From the IMG/VR virus record IMGVR_UViG_3300025093_000012, positions 1 through 64,000 of that record: a stretch of 64,000 bases of DNA. One strand, written 5' to 3'. Within the stretch, counting starts at the first letter, position 1. The number at the start of each line of letters is the position of its first letter. Positions 7,066-15,333 of this stretch are shown piece by piece. The translations under genes were made by a program, and so were the position numbers. Source of the stretch: a virus. Below the pieces are notes generated by a model, which was not told the DNA's origin, did no database searches, and saw only the letters and a list, made by a program, of their open reading frames with translations.

Positions 7066-7093
7066 GGGGTTGTGTAATGCAACCCCTTTTTTT
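7066..7093 (+). terminator. Intrinsic terminator
   Basis: GGGGTTG (7066-7072) pairs perfectly with CAACCCC (7080-7086) over a seven-base loop, followed by seven T. It ends the unit containing the 6440-7054 gene. Confidence 0.9.
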
Positions 7094-7117
7094 ATTTTTG
7101 ACTCTTAAATTATCATT

Positions 7118-7306
7118 ATGAAAAATTTATTTGTTTTAATGCTTGCAGTAGCAGGCTTATCTATTGCTTCTTGTGGAGTATTTGTAGAAGAAGAAGTTCA
7201 AGAAGAAACTTCTACGGATGTTGATACTCTAGAAGTACCAGTAGAAATACCAACAGATACAGTTGTTTCAGATACTTGTGAAGACACAGTTCTTCTAAGC
7301 ATCTAG
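7118..7306 (+). CDS. Small acidic lipoprotein
   Basis: 62 residues. The signal peptide MKNLFVLMLAVAGLSIASC has a clear lipobox (IASC, Cys19). The mature part is short, acidic and repetitive in Val/Glu/Thr (EEEVQEE, EVPVEIP), probably unstructured. Phage-encoded lipoproteins of this size can block receptors against superinfection (for example Llp of T5), but that role is not shown here. The gene is enclosed by terminators at 7066-7093 and 7330-7351, so it appears to be its own transcription unit; any promoter would lie in the 24 bases between 7093 and 7118 or inside the upstream terminator. Confidence 0.85.
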   Translation: MKNLFVLMLAVAGLSIASCGVFVEEEVQEETSTDVDTLEVPVEIPTDTVVSDTCEDTVLLSI

Positions 7307-7329
7307 TTACTAAGTTATCTTTATTTAAG

Positions 7330-7351
7330 AGGGGCTTCGGCCCCTTTTTTT
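7330..7351 (+). terminator. Intrinsic terminator with TTCG loop
   Basis: AGGGGC-TTCG-GCCCCT followed by six or seven T: a textbook UUCG-capped intrinsic terminator just after the lipoprotein gene. Confidence 0.95.
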
Positions 7352-7389
7352 ATGCTCAAACTTTATTAATAACTAAAACCCTTACTAAA

Positions 7390-7866
7390 ATGCTAAATCA
7401 AAATCAAATACAACAGTTAAAACAAGCACAATATGTAGCACGTTTAAAGAAGCTAGAAATTTATGATGAATATCTAGCTTATGACAGGAAGATAGATTAT
7501 TCCAAGCTTAATCCTCAACAGCACTTCTTATTTAAAAGAGTATTACATGGATTGAAACTGTATACTAAAGAAGAAATTAATAGTATGCACTGGGATAAGA
7601 AGAGAAGAATAATAAAAGTCTGGAAAAGATCTCAAGATGTAATAAATAGGTGGAAACAAAAGCTATGTTACAATGACTCTCAAAAGATATTTGCTATATT
7701 TGCAAAGAGAGGAATAGGTAAAGCTTTTTATGATTCACCGTTTGAATACATACCAGACTTTAGAAACAAACTTACTCTCAAGGAAATGGGAATTGAATAT
7801 GAACATTTGATTGTTAAGTTCATAGATGAAGGTTTGTTACCAAGGAATTTCTTTGATATTAAATGA
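7390..7866 (+). CDS. Hypothetical basic phage protein
   Basis: 158 residues, basic, mostly helical, no signal or membrane segment. Recognisable stretches are YVARLKKLEIYDEYLAYDR and HFLFKRVLHGLKLYT. I do not know a function; similar-looking proteins sit beside nucleases and helicases in Bacteroidetes phages. Its stop overlaps the start of the HNH gene (ATGA), so the two are coupled. Confidence 0.75.
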   Translation: MLNQNQIQQLKQAQYVARLKKLEIYDEYLAYDRKIDYSKLNPQQHFLFKRVLHGLKLYTKEEINSMHWDKKRRIIKVWKRSQDVINRWKQKLCYNDSQKIFAIFAKRGIGKAFYDSPFEYIPDFRNKLTLKEMGIEYEHLIVKFIDEGLLPRNFFDIK

Positions 7867-8261
7867 AACCAAAAAAGAAATATTGTAGTGGGTGTGATTC
7901 TAATCAGTATATTTGGAAGAATCATGAAGGTAATAAGTATTGCAAGAGTTGCTGGTTAAAATCTAATGGTCAACCTTTGAAACCTAAAAAGGTTAAACCA
8001 ATTAAATTTAAATCTGCAAAAATGCAAAAGCTTGATGCATTGTATAGTAAGTTACGTAGAGTATACTTAACAAAACATCCAATGTGTCAAGCAGCTTTAC
8101 CTAATTGTACAAAACAATCAACAGATGTACATCATAAGAAAGGGAGAGGTAAGTATCATAATGAGGTAGAAACATGGTTATCAGTATGTAGAAATTGCCA
8201 TACTTGGATAGAAGAAAATCCAAAAGAGGCAATAGAGTTAGGCTTTAGTATGCCACGGTGA
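7863..8261 (+). CDS. HNH endonuclease with N-terminal zinc ribbon
   Basis: 132 residues. An N-terminal zinc ribbon (C8, C11, C27, C30) is followed by a Lys-rich linker and an HNH domain. The latter has zinc cysteines C75, C82, C109 and C112, the catalytic DVHHKKGRG (H90, H91) and the late CRNCH. Such proteins nick or cut DNA; near replication genes they may be homing-type or packaging-related nucleases, but no intron is visible. The last three codons and the TGA stop lie inside the tRNA-Leu gene that begins at 8252. Confidence 0.88.
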   Translation: MKPKKKYCSGCDSNQYIWKNHEGNKYCKSCWLKSNGQPLKPKKVKPIKFKSAKMQKLDALYSKLRRVYLTKHPMCQAALPNCTKQSTDVHHKKGRGKYHNEVETWLSVCRNCHTWIEENPKEAIELGFSMPR

Positions 8262-8337
8262 TGGAATTGGTAGACATGACAGACTTAAACTCTGTTGGAC
8301 AGTATAGTCCGTGTGGGTTCAAATCCCATCCGTGGTA
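8252..8337 (+). tRNA. trnL: tRNA-Leu (anticodon UAA)
   Basis: The acceptor GCCACGG pairs with CCGTGGT, discriminator A. The anticodon loop CTTAAAC gives UAA. There is a long class II variable arm (GGACAGTATAGTCC) and a T-arm GTGGG-TTCAAAT-CCCAT. CCA is not encoded. Its first ten bases are also the end of the HNH coding sequence. Confidence 0.95.
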
Positions 8338-8344
8338 CAAATCT

Positions 8345-8418
8345 GCTCTCTTAGCTCAGTTGGTCAGAGCAACTGACTCATAATCAGTAGGTCACAGGTT
8401 CAAGCCCTGTAGGGAGCA
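8345..8418 (+). tRNA. trnM: tRNA-Met (anticodon CAU)
   Basis: The acceptor GCTCTCT pairs with AGGGAGC, the anticodon stem CTGA/TCAG encloses CTCATAA, and the T-arm is ACAGG-TTCAAGC-CCTGT, discriminator A. The first pair is G-C, so it is not an initiator. Elongator Met is most likely; a lysidine-modified Ile tRNA cannot be excluded from sequence. It lies seven bases after tRNA-Leu. Confidence 0.92.
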
Positions 8419-8435
8419 CCTTAAAACAATTTATT

Positions 8436-8558
8436 ATGACTTTTAAGAAACAAGATTTAGAGAAACTTCAACAACTTAAAGAATCTCTTAAAAAAATGGA
8501 ACAAAAGAATGAGAGAAGAAATACAAAAAGAAGCACTAAGTCTAGCAACAAACAATAG
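8436..8558 (+). CDS. Small charged coiled-coil protein
   Basis: 40 residues, beginning MTFKKQDLEKLQQLKESLKK and almost entirely Lys, Glu, Gln, Arg and Ser. The ATG has the usual A+T-rich leader just after tRNA-Met. It overlaps the helicase start at 8509 by 50 bases in another frame. It may be a real small protein or only a leader that couples helicase translation. Confidence 0.5.
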   Translation: MTFKKQDLEKLQQLKESLKKMEQKNERRNTKRSTKSSNKQ

Positions 8559-9603
8559 TAGATGCGGCCTTGGTATTTCTATGGGTGTAGGCAAAACTAG
8601 AATTGCTATACAACATCTAATGAAAAATTATGATCCATTTATTAGAGCTTTGGTAGTTGTACCAAAGAAAACTATAATGGAATCCTGGATAGATGAACTT
8701 AAAAAGATGTCATTGACAGATAAGTTATCTTCCCATATAGAGTTTGTAACATACCTATCTTTAAATAAAAAGAATCCAAATGATTATGACATAGTCTATT
8801 TAGATGAGTGTCATAGTTTATTAGATACACATAAGACTTTCTTGTCTGAATTTAAAGGTAAGATACTGGGTCTAACAGGTACACCACCTAGAAAAGGCAC
8901 AGAAAAATATAATATGGTCAATAAATATTGTCCCATTATATATAATTATAGTGTTGATCAAGCAACGGATAGTAAAATCCTGAATGATTATAAGATTATT
9001 GTTCATGAGTTACAACTATCTAAGCTTAAGACACACAAAAAGAAAGGTAAGAATGGTGGTTTCTGGTATACTTCAGAGCAAGATGATTATAATTACTTTA
9101 CTGCACGTGTAGGTGAGGCACAGACACAAAAACAAAAACAGTTTTCATCTATTATGAGAATGAAAGCAATGATGGACTATGGTACAAAAGAAGCATATGC
9201 AAAAGCATTGCTTAAAAACATAGATCAAAAGTGTTTGGTGTTTGCTAATACAAAGAAACAAGCAGATAGGATGTGTAAGTATAGTTATTACTCAGGTAAT
9301 AGAAAGTCTGAAGAAAACCTAGAAATGTTTAGTGATGGAAGAATTAATCAGATGTCATGTGTGTTACAACTTAGTGAAGGTGTATCTATACCTGATCTAA
9401 AGCAAGGTGTTATTATGCATGCATATGGTAATGAAAGAAAAACATCACAAAGAATAGGGAGACTGCTAAGACTCTTACCTTATGAACAATCTATATGTCA
9501 TGTATTGTGTTATGCAAATACAATAGATGTTAAATGGGTTAACTCAGCATTATCATCATTTGATCAAGATAAAATACATTTTTATAATCCTCTAGAAGGT
9601 TAA
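8509..9603 (+). CDS. Superfamily 2 DNA helicase (DECH box)
   Basis: 364 residues with ordered SF2 motifs: Walker A GISMGVGKT (K29), ALVVVPKK (motif Ia), DECH at 99-102 (motif II), TGTPP near 123-127 (motif III) and a second RecA domain with CLVFANTKKQ, QLSEGVS and QRIGRLLR (motif VI). The gene uses ATP to unwind or remodel DNA; the SNF2/UvsW-like short form without accessory domains is common in phages and serves recombination or replication restart. The start at 8509 gives an N-terminus that runs straight into the Q-motif region. Confidence 0.92.
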   Translation: MREEIQKEALSLATNNSRCGLGISMGVGKTRIAIQHLMKNYDPFIRALVVVPKKTIMESWIDELKKMSLTDKLSSHIEFVTYLSLNKKNPNDYDIVYLDECHSLLDTHKTFLSEFKGKILGLTGTPPRKGTEKYNMVNKYCPIIYNYSVDQATDSKILNDYKIIVHELQLSKLKTHKKKGKNGGFWYTSEQDDYNYFTARVGEAQTQKQKQFSSIMRMKAMMDYGTKEAYAKALLKNIDQKCLVFANTKKQADRMCKYSYYSGNRKSEENLEMFSDGRINQMSCVLQLSEGVSIPDLKQGVIMHAYGNERKTSQRIGRLLRLLPYEQSICHVLCYANTIDVKWVNSALSSFDQDKIHFYNPLEG

Positions 9604-9613
9604 AAGTTTAGTT

Positions 9614-9862
9614 ATGGGAAGAATGAAAGAGATTTTTATGGAACAACGTCAACAGTTTAATCAATCAGATGAAGAGAAACAACATCTTGAATATCTTAAA
9701 TGGTATTATGAAACCAGAAAAGATGTTCCAGTAGATATGACAATGGCCTGTCCTAATTGTTCTGAAAAGAAATTAGAATATCTAGATATGAATAACATTG
9801 AATGTACTGGCTGTGGTCAAGAGTTTATTCTTGTTGATGCAAATACATTAAGATTTAAATAA
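9614..9862 (+). CDS. Small zinc-ribbon protein
   Basis: 82 residues. The N-terminal half is helical and charged; the C-terminal half is a four-cysteine zinc ribbon (CPNC at 46-49, CTGCG at 64-68). The role is unknown; a DNA- or protein-binding accessory to the preceding helicase is plausible because only ten bases separate them. Confidence 0.75.
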   Translation: MGRMKEIFMEQRQQFNQSDEEKQHLEYLKWYYETRKDVPVDMTMACPNCSEKKLEYLDMNNIECTGCGQEFILVDANTLRFK

Positions 9863-9867
9863 CTATT

Positions 9868-10236
9868 ATGGAAATAATACTAGCATTTACAACTGGCTGT
9901 TTAGTAATGGCAGGTTTGTATGTAATTTATAAAGAGGTAAATTTTATGTTACCTGAAGATGATTGTGTAAATCTACCTATTAGAATAGATGCAACTTACA
10001 TTAGTCAGTCTCCCAATACATTTTATGGAATGTATTTATATTATAATGAGAATGATTCATGGAGATACAAAATGAGATCATTAGAAGAAGCTAATGTAAT
10101 TTTGCAACTATATGGTATTAGAACTAAACTTCCTGCAAGATATGATTCTGTTGGTTATCATACTTTGATACAAATTGCAACAGAAGCTGATGGCAGAGTT
10201 GTATTTGAATTTAATGATGATTTTGATGTATCATGA
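9868..10236 (+). CDS. Hypothetical protein with N-terminal membrane anchor
   Basis: 122 residues. One hydrophobic helix (about 2-20, IILAFTTGCLVMAGLYVIY) is followed by a probably soluble alpha/beta domain with no Cys cluster. It overlaps the next start by four bases (ATGA). No family recognised. Confidence 0.7.
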   Translation: MEIILAFTTGCLVMAGLYVIYKEVNFMLPEDDCVNLPIRIDATYISQSPNTFYGMYLYYNENDSWRYKMRSLEEANVILQLYGIRTKLPARYDSVGYHTLIQIATEADGRVVFEFNDDFDVS

Positions 10237-10616
10237 AAACAAATCTCTTTGCAAATCTTACAAAAAAGAATGGTAAGCTTGAGTATAACATTAAAGCTCA
10301 ACAGAATATATACAATCAGTTTGTAAAAGACTTGCCTGAAGGTGCTAAAGTAGAAATATTTGTTAGTGTCTCAGGTGATAATGGTACTAATGCACAGATA
10401 GCTAAGATACATGTAAGTATTAGACAACTTGCAAATGATATTGGTTATAGTTTTAGTGAAATGAAACTATTAGTAAAAAGAAAAGCAGGACTCTGTTTCA
10501 ATAAGAATGGAACGGAGTACTGCAAATCTTTTGGTGACTGTAGTAAAGAAGAACTTAACTCTGTAATACAAGAGATTATAGAGTTAGGTGATGAGGTTGG
10601 ATCTAACCTCCGTTAG
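10233..10616 (+). CDS. Putative NinB-like recombination protein
   Basis: 127 residues. The pattern AKVEIFVSVSGD, AQIAKIHVSIRQLANDIGYS and KAGLCF resembles the NinB/Orf family of phage recombination mediators, which bind single-stranded DNA. The resemblance is moderate and from memory of the family layout, not from an alignment. It converges with a leftward gene, overlapping it by 14 bases. Confidence 0.6.
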   Translation: MKTNLFANLTKKNGKLEYNIKAQQNIYNQFVKDLPEGAKVEIFVSVSGDNGTNAQIAKIHVSIRQLANDIGYSFSEMKLLVKRKAGLCFNKNGTEYCKSFGDCSKEELNSVIQEIIELGDEVGSNLR

Positions 10617-11106
10617 ATTCAGCTCTCATTCTAGCAGCTGCCTCATCTTCTTTTCTCATTGTCTCATAGTCAGCTTTACTTTGTTTGAAAGCTTTCTTAA
10701 GATCTTCATCATTGAATGTTTCAAATGATTTAATTATCTTTTGTAACTCTTCACTGTGATCTTCATCAGTTATAATGACCTTACCTTGCTCTACTGCACG
10801 TAAATTAATTTCAGTTTGCAATGACATTAGAGTCCATAAAGCGTTCATAAAAGGATTTACTGGAGCATCTTCTGGAATATTTTCAAAACCAGTTCTGATG
10901 TGTTCTAAAGCTACAACTATTTCATCTTCTTCATGTAATGAAAATAAATAGTTCATAGATTCTTCTAAGTATATTCTAAATGAACCTACAATAGGAACAT
11001 CAATTGTCTCTTCAGGATCAACATACATAACTTTCTTGTTAGCTCTTGCTTCCTGAGCAGCTTTGATATTAGCTTCTATTTGCTTCTTTGTTAATTTCTT
11101 TGCCAT
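10603..11106 (-). CDS. Hypothetical helical protein, lone leftward gene
   Basis: 167 residues, charged, with helical ends (KKLTKKQIEANIKAAQEARA; FKQSKADYETMRKEDEAAA) and no membrane segment. It is the only leftward gene within the rightward replication block and converges with 10233-10616. Its promoter must lie in the 158-base divergent region 11107-11264. Being transcribed against its neighbours suggests separate timing; function unknown. Confidence 0.75.
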   Translation of the reverse strand: MAKKLTKKQIEANIKAAQEARANKKVMYVDPEETIDVPIVGSFRIYLEESMNYLFSLHEEDEIVVALEHIRTGFENIPEDAPVNPFMNALWTLMSLQTEINLRAVEQGKVIITDEDHSEELQKIIKSFETFNDEDLKKAFKQSKADYETMRKEDEAAARMRAESNGG

Positions 11107-11235
11107 GTGTAAATTTTTTAATTAAAGCAGGACGGATTAATATCCTGGGTGTTTTTATAGTTGGATCTTCCAACGCAATCAATAAATCAGTGTGTGTTTT
11201 ATTAAAATACATGCAACAAATATAGTAAAATATAT

Positions 11236-11243
11236 TATCTTTG
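11236..11243 (+). promoter_or_regulatory. Bacteroidetes-type -7 box TATCTTTG
   Basis: TATCTTTG matches the TAnnTTTG -7 element of Bacteroidetes primary promoters and lies 21 bases upstream of the DnaA-like start codon. No good TTTG -33 box is seen at the usual distance. The divergent gap (11107-11264) also holds the perfect hairpin GTTGGA-TCT-TCCAAC. Confidence 0.5.
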
Positions 11244-11264
11244 TTAACTTTAAAACCAATAAAT

Positions 11265-11846
11265 ATGTTTCCAGATCAAGTGAAAGAGATGATGAGGGAA
11301 GTTGAGATCTTTAAGAATAGATTTGAATTTACCTTCAACAGAAAACTACACATCATTATTGCTGATAAAAACAGCAAATCTAAGATAGATAACTACAGTG
11401 TACAATGGAAGGATGAAATTGATGCATTGGGGAATCATAAGATAACCAATAAGCTTGAAGAGTTACAAGGTATTGTTCTTCGTGCTATGCATAAGGTTAA
11501 CCCTGATTTACGTAATATTGATTCAATGGTAATTAGTACTAGAAGAAGAGAGGTGTTAGTATGGATACAAGCATTTACACATATTGCAAGAAGGATAGGT
11601 TTTACTACAACAAAAATTGGTGAGTTCATTGGTAGAGATCACTCTACTATTGTACATCAAACTAAAGCTACAAGTAATATGCTTTTCACAAAAGAAGAAC
11701 TATTTATGCAAGCTTATAATGCAATCATTAATGAAATCCGAGATTATGTGGGAATTATTTCAACAAATACTGAAGGAGAAGATGACACCAAATCAGTTCT
11801 TAATTCTTTACGGAATAAAGAAGAGTCTGGCATTACCATTACCTGA
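11265..11846 (+). CDS. DnaA domain IV-like DNA-binding protein
   Basis: 193 residues from the ATG at 11265; an in-frame ATG at 11241 overlaps the promoter box. The C-terminal half carries RRREVLVWIQAFTHIARRIG and then TTTKIGEFIGRDHSTIVHQ, the signature helix-turn-helix of DnaA domain IV (GRDHST contacts the DnaA box). There is no AAA+ ATPase domain, so it cannot act as a full DnaA. It could bind the phage origin, or host DnaA boxes as a competitor. It heads the replication operon: primosome-type protein, helicase, recombinase, SSB-like protein and primase follow. Confidence 0.85.
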   Translation: MFPDQVKEMMREVEIFKNRFEFTFNRKLHIIIADKNSKSKIDNYSVQWKDEIDALGNHKITNKLEELQGIVLRAMHKVNPDLRNIDSMVISTRRREVLVWIQAFTHIARRIGFTTTKIGEFIGRDHSTIVHQTKATSNMLFTKEELFMQAYNAIINEIRDYVGIISTNTEGEDDTKSVLNSLRNKEESGITIT

Positions 11847-12330
11847 TCATGCAAATGAAATAAATCATTTAAAAGCTGAAGGTTTTTTGGATAATGATGG
11901 AACACTGAGTATAAAAGCAAGAAAAGTAATTACAAGATTTGAGAATTACTTTGTTAAGGCAAAGAAAAGAACAAACATCCAGCTTATGGGTAAAGAGTTC
12001 TTAACCAGGATAAATGAATATAGAGATATATTTCCTGCAGGTAAGTTACCAAGTGGTAAACCTGCACGTGTAAATGTAAAGACTCTTGAAAATTCATTTA
12101 GATGGTTCTTTGAAAACTATGATTTCACTTGGGATGAAATTATAGAAGCAACAAGAAGATATGTTAATGCATACAGAGATAATGAGTATATGTATATGAA
12201 AACAAGCCAATACTTTATTTGTAAACAGGACAAGTCTAAAGTCAGAACATCTGATCTTGCAGACTATTGTGATATGATTAGAGATGGAGTAGAGCCTGAT
12301 GACAACCACTTTAAAGAGAAGGTGGTATGA
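11782..12330 (+). CDS. Replication-associated protein, possible helicase loader
   Basis: 182 residues from ATG 11782, which lies inside the 3' end of the DnaA-like gene in another frame (65-base overlap); the upstream ATG at 11617 would add 55 residues of shadow sequence. It contains FPAGKLPSGKPARVN and WDEIIEATRRYVNAY, a pattern I recall from proteins encoded just before DnaB-type helicases in Bacteroidetes phages. It has no Walker motifs. Its position and four-base coupling to the helicase suggest a helicase-loading or primosome role, which is inference. Confidence 0.75.
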   Translation: MTPNQFLILYGIKKSLALPLPDHANEINHLKAEGFLDNDGTLSIKARKVITRFENYFVKAKKRTNIQLMGKEFLTRINEYRDIFPAGKLPSGKPARVNVKTLENSFRWFFENYDFTWDEIIEATRRYVNAYRDNEYMYMKTSQYFICKQDKSKVRTSDLADYCDMIRDGVEPDDNHFKEKVV

Positions 12331-13277
12331 GTAAGGAAGCTTGGCATGGACAATATCAATCATTTAATGATGCATTAAAATATATGCTTGATAGACAATC
12401 TGGTAAAGAGAAGTCTATATACACACCGTGGCCTAAGTTTAATGATGCTGTAACAGATGGATTAGAGTGGAATACTCTTACTGTTATTGGCGGTAGACCT
12501 GGGTCAGGTAAGACACTGATTAAAGATCAGATAGTTAGAGAATCATTTGTTCTTAATCCTGAAGAAAACTACAGAGTTCTTGAGTTTCAATTTGAGATGG
12601 TAGGTAGAACTTCAGCATTGAGAGAATTTAGTTCTATAACTGGTAAGACATATAAAGAATTGTGTAGTGCAGGTACTAAACTAACTACTGCAGATTTCAA
12701 TAAATGTCATATGTATGCTAAAGATAGAGTCAAAAGTCCTGTAGATATAATCTCAACACCGATGACAGTAAACCAAATGCGTGAACAAATAGATATGTAT
12801 ATGGACACACATAAAGGACAGAAGACTATTATCACATTAGATCATACTATTCTAGTAAAGAGAGCACCCTATCAGAATAACAGACTTGATATGTTATTTG
12901 AGTTAGGTGAATTCTTTACGCAAGTTAAACGTGAATACCCATGCATGTTTATTGCACTCTCACAGCTGAACAGAAATATAGATAATCCTGATAGAGCTGT
13001 TGATGGTAAGTATGGTAACTATGTACTTGAATCAGATATATTTGGTTCAGATGCAATGTTACAGCATGCTGATACCTTGATTGGTATTAACCGTCCTGCC
13101 AAACAGAAGATTAGATTCTATGGCCCAGATAGATATATAATACAAGATGATAAGACACTGGTATTACATTTTCTAAAGGCAAGAAATGGTGACACTAGAA
13201 TGAGTTTCTTTAAAGCTCAGTTTGAGAGAATGCAAATAGCAGAGATGGACACACCACCTCAGCAAGAAAGAAGATAA
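12327..13277 (+). CDS. dnaB-like: DnaB-type replicative helicase (RecA core only)
   Basis: 316 residues. Walker A GGRPGSGKT (K62), an EFQFEM segment where DnaB has its catalytic Glu, KTIITLDHT (Walker B-like), MFIALSQLNR (the SQL/sensor region of DnaB) and LQHADTLIGINR. It corresponds to the C-terminal domain of DnaB; the N-terminal primase-interacting domain is missing, as the whole protein is about two thirds of bacterial length. It should act as a hexameric 5'-3' helicase at the phage fork. Confidence 0.92.
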   Translation: MSKEAWHGQYQSFNDALKYMLDRQSGKEKSIYTPWPKFNDAVTDGLEWNTLTVIGGRPGSGKTLIKDQIVRESFVLNPEENYRVLEFQFEMVGRTSALREFSSITGKTYKELCSAGTKLTTADFNKCHMYAKDRVKSPVDIISTPMTVNQMREQIDMYMDTHKGQKTIITLDHTILVKRAPYQNNRLDMLFELGEFFTQVKREYPCMFIALSQLNRNIDNPDRAVDGKYGNYVLESDIFGSDAMLQHADTLIGINRPAKQKIRFYGPDRYIIQDDKTLVLHFLKARNGDTRMSFFKAQFERMQIAEMDTPPQQERR

Positions 13278-13278
13278 T

Positions 13279-13821
13279 ATGGATACAAAAATTAATAATA
13301 TGACTCCAACTGAACGTAAACAGAAAGTTGCTGAACTTAGGAAGGAGCATCAACCTTACTTTAATAGTATTGGTGATAAGGATGCTTTGTTTATACCTAA
13401 GATGGCCTATAGACCTTCTGGAAAGGATGAATTAATTATCTCATTTTTTCCAAGTGAACTAGAAAAAGGTAAAGATATTTATACAGAATTTGTAAGTAAG
13501 CAGTATGAATCTGAAGATCCAAAGAGAACTTTGTATTTATCAAAGTATAATCCTCATTGGAAAGAAGAATATGAAATGGTTACAAGCAATGCTGGATTTG
13601 AAAGACATATCATACCTGTTTCTGAATTGAAAGTGATTAATGATGCAGCAAGTAGAGGACAAAAATTTACAACACAGTCCTTTCAAGAAGCTCAAAAAAC
13701 TTTTAATAATATAAAATTACCAGACCCAGAGACTGGTAGAGATATGCTAGATGTACTTAAAGGCATTGAGAAAGCATTAATAGGAATTCAAAAAACATTG
13801 TACAACTCATTAAATAAATAA
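13279..13821 (+). CDS. Hypothetical protein in replication operon
   Basis: 180 residues, soluble, mixed charge. A long N-terminal helix (TPTERKQKVAELRKEHQPYF) precedes an alpha/beta region and a C-terminal helix (LKGIEKALIGIQKTLYNS). It is set one base after the helicase and two before the RecA-fold ATPase. No family recognised; the tight spacing implies a replication or recombination accessory. Confidence 0.7.
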   Translation: MDTKINNMTPTERKQKVAELRKEHQPYFNSIGDKDALFIPKMAYRPSGKDELIISFFPSELEKGKDIYTEFVSKQYESEDPKRTLYLSKYNPHWKEEYEMVTSNAGFERHIIPVSELKVINDAASRGQKFTTQSFQEAQKTFNNIKLPDPETGRDMLDVLKGIEKALIGIQKTLYNSLNK

Positions 13822-13823
13822 AC

Positions 13824-14504
13824 ATGGCACAAAGCGTATTAGTTATTGCTGACTCAGGTACTGGTAAATCTACATCTATCAGGACTCTAGATCCAAAAGA
13901 AACATTTATTGTTAACATTGCAAACAAGCCTTTACCATTTAAAGGTTGGAAGAAGAATTACACAAACGTAAGTAAAGAGAATCCAAAAGGTAATATGACT
14001 TCTGCATCATCCGCTAATGGAATTGTAAAAGCTATGATGCATGTTAATGATAAGATGCCACACATCAAGACATTAGTTATTGATGACTGGCAGTATATGT
14101 CCAGCTTTGAATACTTTGATAGAGCTAGTGAGAAAGGTTATGATAAGTTTACTCAGATTGCGGCTAACCTAGCACAGGTTGCTAAGATGCCTAAAGATAT
14201 GAGAGATGACTTGACTATCTTTTTCTTAACTCACTCAGAAGATTCAACTGATATTAACGGACACAGAAAAGTTAAGGCTAAAACTATTGGTAAAATGATA
14301 GATAATACTTTAACTTTGGAAGGTCTTTTCTCTATTGTTTTATTTGGTAGAGTAAAGAAGAATGAGGACTCATTAGAATATGGGTTTGATACACAAAATA
14401 ATGGAGAGAACACATGTAAGTCTCCAATGGGAATGTTTGAAGATTCCTTTATACCCAATGATTTACAATTTGTAAAAGATTGTATTAATGAATATGAAAA
14501 TTAA
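13824..14504 (+). CDS. RecA-fold ATPase, Sak4-like recombinase
   Basis: 226 residues. Walker A ADSGTGKST (K15), Walker B KTLVIDDWQ (D87, D88), and LTIFFLTHSED as the sensor strand. This is the compact AAA_24/Sak4 layout, a single RecA core that promotes ssDNA annealing together with a phage SSB. The gene directly after it (14507-15211) is a probable ssDNA-binding partner, a typical pairing. No RecA N- or C-terminal domains are present. Confidence 0.85.
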   Translation: MAQSVLVIADSGTGKSTSIRTLDPKETFIVNIANKPLPFKGWKKNYTNVSKENPKGNMTSASSANGIVKAMMHVNDKMPHIKTLVIDDWQYMSSFEYFDRASEKGYDKFTQIAANLAQVAKMPKDMRDDLTIFFLTHSEDSTDINGHRKVKAKTIGKMIDNTLTLEGLFSIVLFGRVKKNEDSLEYGFDTQNNGENTCKSPMGMFEDSFIPNDLQFVKDCINEYEN

Positions 14505-14506
14505 TT

Positions 14507-15211
14507 ATGGAAAATTTAAAAAAAGCAACTATGTTTAATACTAAAGACATGTCTGCAGGTTCAAGCAGACCAAAGCCAGTAATGAGCCCAGGTAATCAAA
14601 CTATTAGAATTAATTCTGTAACGTTTGATAAGACCCCATATGATACAGAAGCATACAATATTACATTGCATGTGGAAACTCAACCTGTCAAAGGAGACTT
14701 TGAAGGATTCTACAAAGACATGAATGATCAGTCTAAAGGTAGATATGATGGCCAAGTTGGTAGAGTTAGAATGACTCCTTATCCATACAAAGATGCAAGC
14801 TTACCAAGCGGGCGTGAAGTTAGTAGAGATCAGGAGATTCTTAAGTCTATGATTTTCTTGTCTGAGCAATTGGGTAAGAGAGATCAGCTTGATGCTATTG
14901 AGGCAGACTCAATTGATGGATTCATGACTAAAGCTGCTGCTTTGTTTGCAAACAGTGATTTCTTTAATGCATGTATTGGGTCAAGACAATGGGAGAATAA
15001 AGATGGATACATCAATGATGATCTTTATCTTCCAAGACCATCAAAAGATGGTGTACCTGTTGAAGGTATGGATGTGGATACAAGTCAATCACGTTTGTTG
15101 ATTTATGATAAGTCTAAACATCTTAGAGAAGTTGTAAAGAAAGATACTACTCAGAGTGTTGATTCTTCATTTGAAGGAACATCAGGTAGTGGTTCTGACT
15201 TTGAACTTTAA
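14507..15211 (+). CDS. Putative single-stranded DNA-binding protein
   Basis: 234 residues. A central region (about 30-200) has beta-strand patterns (NQTIRINSVTFDKTP, AYNITLHVETQPV) compatible with an OB-fold-type phage DNA-binding protein. The C-terminus is Ser/Gly-rich and ends SGSGSDFEL, an SSB-like tip. It sits two bases after the Sak4-like ATPase. The assignment rests on architecture, tail and neighbours rather than on a diagnostic motif. Confidence 0.7.
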   Translation: MENLKKATMFNTKDMSAGSSRPKPVMSPGNQTIRINSVTFDKTPYDTEAYNITLHVETQPVKGDFEGFYKDMNDQSKGRYDGQVGRVRMTPYPYKDASLPSGREVSRDQEILKSMIFLSEQLGKRDQLDAIEADSIDGFMTKAAALFANSDFFNACIGSRQWENKDGYINDDLYLPRPSKDGVPVEGMDVDTSQSRLLIYDKSKHLREVVKKDTTQSVDSSFEGTSGSGSDFEL

Positions 15212-15333
15212 TAAATAGTTTGGATTCGGAAGGTGTTGAATGGTGTAAGACCAGACGTGGCAATACCAACTTAATTGAGGAGAAAACAATTGCGTTAACC
15301 AAGCCTCATGCCTTCCCCTTTCCAACTTTTGTT

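Noticed and set aside
7863-8261. HNH gene as part of a homing intron
   Set aside because: No split gene or group I intron core is visible on either side; it is flanked by an intact gene and tRNAs.
15220-15333. TTG-initiated N-terminal extension of the primase
   Set aside because: The extra 38 residues have no resemblance to primases and the ATG at 15334 gives the expected N-terminus.
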